Part shown: piece by piece, positions 56,045-64,000 of the stretch
How the letters are laid out: every line of letters starts with the position of its first letter
Position numbering within the stretch: the first letter of the stretch is position 1
Source: Acheta domesticus
Taxonomy: Eukaryota; Arthropoda; Insecta; Orthoptera; Gryllidae
Length of the DNA stretch: 64,000 bases
NCBI GenBank assembly: GCA_031308135.1
Contig: JAHLJT010008756.1
Coordinates: 67,010,026 to 67,074,025, forward strand
Direction: 5' to 3'
Notes under the pieces: generated by a model
The model's database searches: none
Told to the model about the DNA's origin: nothing
The model's input: only the letters and a program-made list of their open reading frames with translations
Position numbers and translations under genes: made by a program

Positions 56045-57247
56045 ATGGAGAAGGTAGAAAGTTATGAATTCCAGTCATTTCCACCAAATGACCGAACAAA
56101 AGGAAATATCAATTTGTACAATCAAAACATTGACTTTGACATAAATATTGGTGATGGGTTTTGTTATCCTCACCACGCTCATTGCTATATGCAATTCGAA
56201 GTTGTTCATAAAGATGATGGGTCAAATTTTACTACTTACCCTTCAAATATTAAACTGGTGGAAAATTTCTTTCCTCATATGTTTTCAGATATAACGATTA
56301 GGAAACATGGTACAATTATTGAAAGAATTGATCATCCAGGAATTGTTTCAACTACTATGGTTAGATCCTATTATTCGTCAGATGACACAAAAGAGTTAAG
56401 CATGTGTTTCTTTACTGGTGAGAAAATTCAAAGAAAGGAAAATGAAATTCTCTTTCCGCTTAAATTGCTATTTGGGTTCTTTCAAGATTACCAGGAAATA
56501 ATGTGGAAAGGAGGTTTACAGATTTCTTTTAGACGCGGTGCGAATGATGATGATAATTGTTTATTCAGATGGGGTGATGCATCAACGACACCAAAAGAAG
56601 GAAAAATTGTAATTAAAAACATTTCAGTAAAAATGCCTATTGTTGTTTATCAATCTAACTATGCTGATCAAATAAGAGGAACGATGTTAAAGAACCGAAA
56701 AACATCTATAACATTTGGAACTAATCAGTGTATTGAATTTTCAGGTTTAAACGGTAAACAATTTGAACTAGATTTAACAACGCAATTCAACTCTAAGGAA
56801 TTTGATATGCCTGATTTTGTATTCGTCGTATTTCAAACCAATCGAAAAGAAAATCAAAATGCTGACTCTAGTCTATTCGATCATTGTAAACTAGAAAATT
56901 TGTATTTGAAAAACAGTAAGAATGAGGTTTTTCCTCTTGAATTTGGAATTTAGATATTAATAAGAAAATGTATTTAAATGCTTATGAGGCATACACAGCG
57001 TTTCAATGAGTTGTGAACAGAGGACGAGAATGATGTTAGATCCTGAAACATTTATTGACAAAAGTCCTATTTTGTGATAAATGCTAGCAAGAGGAAAAGA
57101 GAAACAATTAACTTTAGAAATAATATTAAACTTTGTGGAACACTTTCGAGTAATATGCCTGCTAATACTTGCTGTTATGTTAACCTACTTGGCGACAAAA
57201 CATTGATTTATGATTTGGAGAATGAGAAAATAATTGAAAAGTTTTAG
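56045..57247 (+). pseudogene. Major capsid protein, double-jelly-roll (hexon-like) type
   Basis: A 302-residue open frame from 56045 (MEKVESYEFQSFPPND) covers most of the protein and continues in other frames to a stop at 57247. Landmarks include FFPHMFSDITIRKHG, FPLKLLFGFFQDYQEI, a MPIVVYQSNYADQ strand, FVFVVFQTNRKE, and a final SSNMPANTCCYVNLLG. These match the hexon-like protein conserved in arthropod Polintons/adintoviruses. The order of beta-strand-rich blocks fits two jelly rolls, although this is read from pattern only. Breaks cluster at 56945-57090. At about 400 codons it is near the family's length. It would form the capsid facets. Confidence 0.75.
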
Positions 57248-57276
57248 ATAAATCACAGTTCTAATTATACAGTTGT

Positions 57277-57297
57277 TTTTATGAATCATTCATAAAA
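57277..57297. terminator. Intergenic hairpin 6 (after capsid gene)
   Basis: Stem TTTTATGAAT/ATTCATAAAA around a single C (the effective loop would open to about 5 bases), 30 bases after the capsid stop. Same family as the other five hairpins. Confidence 0.6.
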
Positions 57298-57302
57298 GCG
57301 CA

Positions 57303-57455
57303 TATGTAATTGTTTTTTGATAAGGACTAATGCGACTATGTTACGTTGACTAAAAGAATAGGAAAAATTAGTTAAGTATCTATGTAATTGTTTTTTTGAT
57401 ATTAAGATAATGCGACTATGTACGTTGACAAAAGAAAAGAAAAATAGCTTAGTGG
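57303..57455 (+). repeat. Two-unit tandem repeat near Polinton right end
   Basis: Units 57303-57380 and 57381-57455 share TATGTAATTGTTTTTTGAT, TAATGCGACTATG and ACGTTGAC(T)AAAAG. Confidence 0.7.
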
Positions 57456-57550
57456 GTCAAATTGAAAAAGCTATGATCAAATTTAGATTTTTTGTTACAC
57501 TTGCATTGTCTCTTGGCGCATTGGGCAACTACTTGCTCAAAATTAATTTG

Positions 57551-57932
57551 GACATTTTTTGGGGGTCAAATGTAGTACCTATGGATTTTCTTAATTTTCA
57601 GCATTTTGTTATTTTTATTGTGTCTGTCTTATGTGTGTAGATCTTGGAACGAGTGTGTATGATCTTGGAAGGAGTGTGCATGATCTTTGAAATTTGATTT
57701 TGGGATGAATTAGATTGTTGAAAATGGTATAAAATTGCTTGATTTTTATGAAAAAAGTGTGTATGATCTTGGAAATTTGATTTTGATTTGTATGCATTCA
57801 TTTTATCAAAATTAAACTTTAATGATTTTGATGATTTTTTGAAGATGGCCTAAGGGTACTACCTATGCTTTTTGATTAAAAATTGTGATTTTGAGAAGTG
57901 ATGCAGAACCGGCATACTCATAATACTACTCA
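57551..57932 (-). repeat. Polinton right terminal inverted repeat
   Basis: Reverse complement of 43887-44271. It carries the same TTCCAAGATCATACACA-like subrepeats. The outer tip has a 3-base insertion (TTA) relative to the left arm. Confidence 0.9.
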
Positions 57933-57938
57933 TACATG
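57933..57938. other. Right target-site duplication of Polinton
   Basis: TACATG, matching TAC(C)ATG at the left. In the LINE reading frame on the minus strand the uninterrupted site reads through to the KYLG motif. Confidence 0.6.
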
Positions 57939-59725
57939 GGAGGGATCATTGTTTACTGTTAATGGGATTGGTGGGGTGTATGGCCTTAAAGAAAAAATTT
58001 TGCTGCAGTTTTGTTAGGGTTTAATTTTTATTTTAATTTGGATGACCAACTGTCAATTTGGTTTAGATATAACTGTATGTTGTTTTTAACTCTGATTAAA
58101 GAGGGATTGGAAGCGAAAATAAGTTTGTCGTCTGCAAACTGTGCTGTTTTTACTGTTGAGTGTTTGGAGATGTCTGCTACATACAGATTGAACAGTGTGG
58201 TGTGAAGGGGGGATCCTTGTGGTAATCCTGCTTTGATTAACCGGGGTTGAGTGATGATTGTTAATTGTTACTGCAAAGGTTCTGTTGGATAAGTAGCTTG
58301 GATATTGAGGGTGATGTACTGTGGAGTGCCGATTTTCTTAGTTTGTATATTAGTGCCTGGTGTCATACTCTATCAAATGACTGTGATATGTCGAGGATAT
58401 GAGTATTGAGTGATGTTTTTTCTGAAATGTGTATTGAGATGTTCTGTAATTCTAAGGAGTTGGTGTTGTGTGGATATGTGTTCAGTAAATCCAAATTGTT
58501 CTCTTGGGATTGCTTTTGTTAATTGTGGATGTTTTTTGAGTCGCTGAAGTATATTTTTTCGAAGATTTTAGACAGAGATGGAAGGAGGCTAATTGGGCGA
58601 TAGCTATCGGGTTTGCTGCATTTTTATTTGGTTTCGGACGGGATGAATAATGGCATGTTTCCAAGTGATGGAAAATGGTTTGTTCTGAAACATGAATTGT
58701 AAATATTTGTTATGAAAGCAATTGCGGGGCTGGTAAATGTTTTAATATTGAATTATTAATGCTATCGTGGCCTGGCGCTTTTTTAATCGGGAGAAAGAAA
58801 GTTAATTATTTGTTTTATTTCCTAGGGTTTGTGAAATGAATTTTAAAGTGAGGGGCCATAGTTAGGAAGGTTTGTAGATGAAATTGGTTGTGTCCGGGTG
58901 CAATTTTGTTTGGTTGAGGGTGAAAGTCGACTCAAAGTAATTGGCTATTTCCTCAGCCTTGTCGGTTGGGGTGAATAACTTACCCTTTGGTGAGTTGAAG
59001 GTGGAATAATTGATTTCTTTTTAGTATTTTTCTGGTGAAGTTCCAAATAGTGTTGTTTTGTAGCATTAAAGATGTATCTTGTTTTGGAATTGAGATTTAT
59101 ATGATTTTTTATTAATTTCTTAACTAAATTAGTAATATGTTAAGTTTGTTTTATTTAGTGGATTTTTTGTTACGTTCCACAGTCTTCTGGTTTTCACTAT
59201 TTTTATATTTATTATGTCCTAATTTCTGTCGGTAGAAGTGAATGTCTAATATTGTTGTGAGGTTGTGTATATGGGTTGCGTTCTGTTATTGCTGTATGTA
59301 TTATGGTGTTTAGTAAATTACAGCATTCTCAATTTCTATTGGAGTGTTTATGATTTTATTTTAGGTATAAATTGCTTTATTATTGTTTTGGAATTTAATC
59401 CAGTAATTTAAGAGGTGTTAATTTGGGGGACTGGGGATCGCGGAGGTGGAATTGAACTGTGTAAGTATGTTAACAGGAATGTGGTCTGAATTCAAGTTCA
59501 TGAATGGGGTGAGTAAAAATGATATTTCCATCTGTCAGACCAATGTTAGGAGTCTGGTTTTTTATTTACATCTCTTGGATAGTATGTTGTTTCTGTAGGG
59601 ACAGAATACTTATATTTATTGGTTAAATTTGGGATAGTGTTTTTCCTGCTTGGTTTTGCTTGGTGACATCCCCAGTTAATGTGTTTGCGTTTAAAACGCT
59701 AGAATTAATGTATTTTTATTTGGGG
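57939..59725 (-). mobile_element. Jockey-like LINE, reverse transcriptase 5' part
   Basis: On the minus strand, decayed frames give a reverse transcriptase. Markers are LFTPTDKAEEIANYF near 58950, a LIKAGLPQGSPLHTTLFN block near 58220, and AQFADDKLIFAS near 58125 with the catalytic DD pair. The upstream limit runs into the assembly gap. Many frameshifts and stops are present, so it is dead. The Polinton separates it from its 3' continuation at 43290-43879. Confidence 0.8.
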
Positions 59726-59825
59726 NNNNNNNNNNNNNNNNNNNNNNNNNNNNNNNNNNNNNNNNNNNNNNNNNNNNNNNNNNNNNNNNNNNNNNNNNNN
59801 NNNNNNNNNNNNNNNNNNNNNNNNN
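59726..59825. other. 100-base assembly gap
   Basis: A run of exactly 100 N between a LINE fragment and a copia fragment. The join is therefore not established by sequence. Confidence 0.99.
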
Positions 59826-60543
59826 ACACTGATGCTATAAACATATGGATGAATGCAGATTTGAAAGCGCAGGCAGATATAGTATTAGCAATTCAAACAT
59901 CCGAAATTAAACAAATTAAAGGGTGCGAAACTTCTCGTGCAATATGGACTAGACTTGAAGAAATTTATCAGTCAAAAGGACCCGCGCGAAAAGCTGCACT
60001 ATTGAACTAGCTCATATCAATGAAGATGCAAGAAGGAGATGATGCACGTGAGTACACAAGACAATTTTTTGATGTGGTAGACAAATTGACAGAAATGGAG
60101 GTTTCTATCAATCAAGATCTTTTAACTGTAGTGTTATTACGTAGTCTGCCAGAAACGTTCGAAAATTTCAGGTGCGCCATGAATTCACGAGATGTATTAC
60201 CTTCCCCTGAAACATTAAGAATTAAAATTGGAGAAGAATTTGAAGCACGGAAAGATAATGATCGAAATATGCAGAACGCGATGGTAGCCAGGAACTCAAA
60301 TAAGAATAGTTATAAGAAGTTTCAACAAGTAGTGCATCAAAATACAGAATACAAGAAGGATTCTAAAATGCGATGTTACAATTGCGGGGGAATAGGACAT
60401 CGAGCTAAGAACTGTAAAAAGCCGAAAAAGTCGACACAGCCAACTGCAAGCGGTGGAGAATACTTATCTTTATACGTTTCATCAAATAGGAAGAAAGAGG
60501 AGTGTCTCCAAATAGAAAATAAAAACGTAATACTAAATGGTGC
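59826..60543 (+). pseudogene. gag: Ty1/copia Gag, truncated at 5' end by gap
   Basis: The frame reads WMNADLKAQADIVLAIQ and AIWTRLEEIYQSKG, the conserved helical core of copia Gag. An in-frame TAG at 60008 follows, and the frame then continues with REYTRQFFDVVDKLTE. A CCHC zinc knuckle (CYNCGGIGHRAKNCKK) lies at about 60373-60420. The N-terminus is lost in the N gap. The nonsense codon and a frameshift into Pol show it is inactive. Gag would form the cytoplasmic particle and bind RNA. Confidence 0.85.
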
Positions 60544-61280
60544 CTAGATAGTGGATGTACATCACATATGTGTAATGATATTAATACGTTCAAAATTTTA
60601 GACAAGACAGCACATGGTAAACTTAATCTTGCTAGCAATTCAAATACTGAAGTTGCAGGAACGGGTACTGTTTCAGCTATTTCTAATGTGAAAGGCAGAC
60701 GAAAAATAATTGATTTTCAAGAAACATTATTTGTTCCGGACTTACGTTCTAATCTGATATCTGTGAGTAAGATTACGGACAAGGGCCATTATGTACTATT
60801 CAAAAGGACAAAGGCTGAAGTTTTTAATAGTCATGGAGAATTATTATTGACTGCTTATCGAATAAATGATTTATATTACTTTAGCAGCTTTAGTAATCCC
60901 GAATCAAATAAGATTGTTGAAGAAAAAGTAAAACACAGTGGTCTAGTAAAACATTCGATAGAAGAATGGCATGATCGTTTAGGTCATTTAAATTTACATG
61001 ATCTTCGCGTGGCAGTGAAAAAGGGATGCATACAAGGTGTCAATATTCAAAATATCAATGACAATTTTAAATGCAAGATATGTTTGCAAGGTAAAATGTC
61101 CCGATTCTCATTTCCAAAATTCTGCGAAAGAAAAGATACAATAGGAGAGTTGGTACATTCTGATGTTTGTGGACCAATGCGTGTTAATTCACTTGGCGGG
61201 AACAAATATTTTTGTACATTTATTGACAACTGTTTTGGTTGGTGCGAAATAAGTATCATTAAGCATAAGAATCAGGTTGT
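60544..61280 (+). pseudogene. pol: Ty1/copia Pol fragment: protease, pre-integrase and integrase start
   Basis: The aspartic protease motif CLDSGCTSHMC begins near 60545. FVPDLRSNLISVSKI follows. The GAG-pre-integrase zinc region is HDRLGHLNLHDL with CKICLQGKMSRF. The integrase opens with HSDVCGPMRVNSLGGNKYF and FIDNCFGW and then stops: the alignment to copia Pol ends near 61280 before the second catalytic Asp. Integrase core, reverse transcriptase and RNase H are absent, so this is a 3'-truncated copy. No LTR is visible. Confidence 0.85.
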
Positions 61281-63099
61281 TCACATCAACAAGGTAGGTC
61301 GCAAAGCAACGTGCATTGCTGGGCAACTATAGGTTCATGGAGATTATATCGCCATACCCCGATTGGGATTCAACAGTTATTCTATAACTATACGTCGGAA
61401 TTTTAGGCACAAAAAGGTGATGATTTAGGCAAATTATGATATTATGCACTATTAGACATGAAAATTGACGTTTTAGGCACATAAAATAGGTTACAAAATT
61501 ATTAAACTAGGCATTTAAAAATAATAGGCAGTGAAAAGGTATGTTTCTCGCATCTAAAACAGGACACAAAAGGATTAAATCAGGAAAGTCAAGTGTATTT
61601 ACATTTATTATTTTATTCATAATTATTTTATTATTTTATTCATAATTTTTTATTTTTCATAATTAGCAGCACAGTATATAATCAAGATTACTGTTAAAAT
61701 AATTTTGAAGAATGAACTGGACCTTGAAACTAACATAGTTATTATAGAAGCAAACTTACTAAATTTAGTCACATTTCTCATGCCTATTATTCTGGAACTT
61801 CCTCACCCTCCCCCACCAAACATTGTACAATCCGTTACACCGTTAAAGCCGTACGAACCGTTACACCATATCCAGGATCCACGCTCTCCCATTTACTTAC
61901 TTCTCCCACACTTTACTTTGTTCCTTACAGTTCCCTTAGCAGCGCTAATTTTCACTTCGGTATCTTGCAAGGACTTCATGTAGAATGACCTAAAAAATCG
62001 AAATATGCAAACTCGCAAAAATTACAAATCCATAAGGCTTGGAATTCGTCGAGATCGGTCAAGAAATTGCATTTTTGGAGAAAATCGGCTTGCACGGTTT
62101 AGGCTCTGGCATTGACCACAGGCAGACGGACGGACTGTTCGGTTGTCAATAAATTTTTAGACATTAAGAACCTATACAATGTGATTTCCGTCCACACTAC
62201 ATTTTGGAGGAAGGAATTTACTACATATAAAAACAAGATATATCCATATTTTAATTATTAGGTACCAACAATATGACTTTTTCTGTTGAAAAACGGCCGT
62301 TTTTTTGCCACAGAATTTCATAACATTTTGCATACTACGTTAAGTAGTATGTTAAGAAAGAAAATTACTTTTCACTTTTCTTTATCTTTCTTTCGACATA
62401 ACTTGGCAAACATTCTCTTTATGGAAGTAGTAATTTATAAATTTCAGTGCGAAGTAGACGTTCACAACAGCAACTATCTTTACTCTAATAAGAGCTCCTA
62501 ATTAACAGACTTCTCCGTTTCGCACCAGGGCCATACAAATACACGCAAACAAAGTGAAGGCTGAAAAAGTGCAGCACATAATCACATACCAGCCGCTAAG
62601 GTGGAGGTGAAGGTTAACATAGTACTGTAAAATATACGTCGTGTGTAAACTGAAAAAAACATGGTGTTTCTTTTTCTTCTCTTCTCACGTAAAATAATCC
62701 ACTTACGGTATAATTAATTTCATCAGAAAAATGCAAATCAATAAGTGTTCAAAGACGCTTTTCTATCTTTTATCATTATGTTCCATTGAATTTGAATTAT
62801 TACATTATATTGATGTATTTATGTAATTGCACAAAAACACACATATGTATTTATTTTTCACCCATTTTCCAACGTACACAAAATAATTTAGAATTGCCGA
62901 TAAATACACATCAACTTTAAAGGAAGAAACTGCAGGTTTTCAAATATTCGCTTATTTAAGCATTGCAATATCAAAATGTATGTTCTTTTTTTACGGTCAT
63001 CTACATTTTTCTGAAGCGTTAGTAGTTTTCGCGCAATATTTCGTACAATATGTGTAATTTTAAAAAATTACAAAAACAAAATTTTCTCAAAAATTGCTC
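61281..63099. other. Intergenic, unassigned repeat-like sequence
   Basis: 61340-61540 contains scattered TTTAGGCA motifs not in tandem. 62100-62160 has a GGCAGACGGACGGAC stretch seen in many insect dispersed repeats. No gene is supported. Confidence 0.4.
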
Positions 63100-63945
63100 A
63101 AAACTGTTTCTTTAAACTTTTAGTAGGTATAGTGCCCAATGTACTCTTTGAGATGACATAAACGCCAAATTGCTCTATTCTCTTGTTTTTCGTAAATTAC
63201 AAAAATGAAATGTTTTTGACTTGTCTCTCACGTCGTTAATATTTACATTAGCGGCAATTTATTAAAAAATAATATATTTATGAATGCATGTGCTTTAAAT
63301 GATGTCAAGTAGAGTTTCTCAAAACTCAACCGTTGTCTGTGAAAACTAGCTCAACATTCCGCATTTTCAAAAGCGCTCGAACACTATTTTCTAAAATTAA
63401 TGGCTCCAATTCTTTTTTGAAATTTTTGGAACGGATAGTGCTAATTGCACTCTTTAATATGACATACGTTCATTTTGGGGTATTTATTTGTTTTTTCAAA
63501 AATTACACAAATGTAATTTTTTGAAACATCTCTCACACCGTTAATATGCATGTTTCTCACTATTTGTAAACTCCATTGTATTTGTGAGTTAAATTTCTGT
63601 AAATGACTTCAAATAGAGTTTTTCGAAAACACATAAGATTCCTGTGAGAAAGAGCTTCAAATTTTGCATTTACAGTAGCCTTTAACCCCCTTTCTTAAAA
63701 AGGCTCCAAATTTTTCAAAGAAAATTGCCATACAAAACGAGGTTTCACTGTTCTTTAATATTCTTAAAATAATATTTCCGTTCTACTATTAAAAAACCGA
63801 AAAATTAAGAAAATGATAAAAAACTAAATTTGGGTGGCGGTAGATGGCAGCTGGCAAGAGTATATGGCACGTCCGAATAGCTAACCCAGACCAAAGGAAA
63901 TAGAAAACTACTACGGTTAAGTGCGCCATTCTGTAGCACCACTAG
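63100..63945 (+). mobile_element. Helitron-like element, copy E, with two tandem units
   Basis: Two diverged units of ~310 bp (about 63105-63415 and 63416-63730) share a TTTTTGTAAATTACAAAAATG-like block, TCTCTCAC(G/A)(T/C)CGTTAATAT and a GTG(A/T)AAA block. The common 3' part follows (AGATGGCAGCTGGCAAGAG). It ends with CTAG at 63942-63945 followed by T. Confidence 0.6.
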
Positions 63946-64000
63946 TTTCGTTATCACGACCTGACAATGAACTTTTTTCTGATGAAAATTTGGCGTTTTT

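Larger units (their letters stand above)
57248..57550 (+). other. Right-end non-coding region of Polinton
   Basis: Contains hairpin 6 and two diverged tandem copies of a ~78-bp unit (57303-57380 and 57381-57455), each with ATGTAATTGTTTTTTGAT and ATGCGACTATG. No gene is supported. It could hold the outward origin or packaging signals, which is speculation. Confidence 0.5.
43887..57932 (+). mobile_element. Polinton/Maverick (adintovirus-like) element, 14.05 kb
   Basis: A self-synthesising, virus-like DNA transposon with ~380-bp terminal inverted repeats. It carries protein-primed DNA polymerase B, retroviral-type integrase, packaging ATPase, adenain-type protease, and major and minor capsid proteins. 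It is flanked by TAC(C)ATG at 43880-43886 and TACATG at 57933-57938, a 6-bp duplication (with one extra base) as expected of Polintons. Removing it restores an open LINE reading frame ending in KPIKYLG. Genes run left to right except the integrase. About 25-30 small frame breaks occur. Such elements are thought able to form virions; this copy could do so only if the breaks are not real. Confidence 0.95.

Noticed and set aside
61340..61540. Repeated TTTAGGCA motifs as possible telomeric repeats
   Set aside because: Insect telomeres are tandem TTAGG; these motifs are spaced irregularly and include extra bases.

Overview
The window is eukaryotic nuclear DNA, most likely from an insect. It is AT-rich, genes are split by multi-kilobase introns, and most of it is transposable elements (TEs) nested in one another. 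Two 100-base N runs (11187-11286 and 59726-59825) are scaffold gaps. The only clear host genes are exons of short-chain dehydrogenase/reductases (SDRs) resembling insect 15-hydroxyprostaglandin dehydrogenase, all on the minus strand. Four consecutive phase-compatible exons (30301-30177, 18517-18397, 15371-15265, 14697-14524) carry the start, the GxxxGxG cofactor loop, the NxAG motif and the Ser/YxxxK catalytic motifs. A separate SDR C-terminal exon (40994-40859) lies upstream of that start and must belong to a neighbouring paralogue. A possible small GC-rich gene sits at 7890-7675.

From 1 to about 43 kb the space between exons is filled by repeats. These are a pyrimidine tract; a 137-bp-arm inverted repeat; two decayed arthropod multicopy genes (9560-10800, 33630-34715); a hAT-type non-autonomous element with a perfect 8-bp target duplication (19139-19782); a Mutator-like transposase gene (22300-20570); a nearly complete pogo/Tigger transposon (27174-29394); four copies of a long tRNA-derived SINE, one holding a 211-bp TA-flanked MITE; and several copies of a Helitron-like or DINE-like family whose shared end forms a small hairpin followed by CTAG.

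The centrepiece is a 14-kb Polinton/Maverick element (43887-57932; adintovirus-like) with ~380-bp terminal inverted repeats and an imperfect 6-bp target duplication (TACATG). It is inserted in the reverse transcriptase gene of a jockey-like LINE, whose two halves flank it. In order it carries: protein-primed DNA polymerase B with SAP-like motifs at its N-terminus; a SAP + repeat + RING protein; a small possible OB-fold protein; on the minus strand, a retroviral-type integrase with zinc ribbon and chromodomain; a penton-like minor capsid protein; a packaging ATPase; a coiled-coil virion-family protein; a phospholipase A2-like protein; a pX-like/adenain-type protease gene; a fibre-like protein; and a double-jelly-roll-type major capsid protein. 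Together these supply replication, integration, capsid assembly, DNA packaging, maturation and probably membrane penetration. Nearly every gene is broken by small frameshifts, many in A/T runs, so either the copy has decayed or the assembly has uncorrected indels.

The most interesting undescribed-looking signals are in the Polinton: a family of intergenic hairpins built on TTTTATGG/CCATAAAA, recurrent AATAAATG start contexts in which a poly(A) signal overlaps the next start codon, and the SAP-repeat-RING protein. After the second gap a truncated copia retrotransposon (59826-61280) and another Helitron-like repeat (63100-63945) close the window. Family assignments rest on motifs read by eye and remembered family architecture; no database search was possible.
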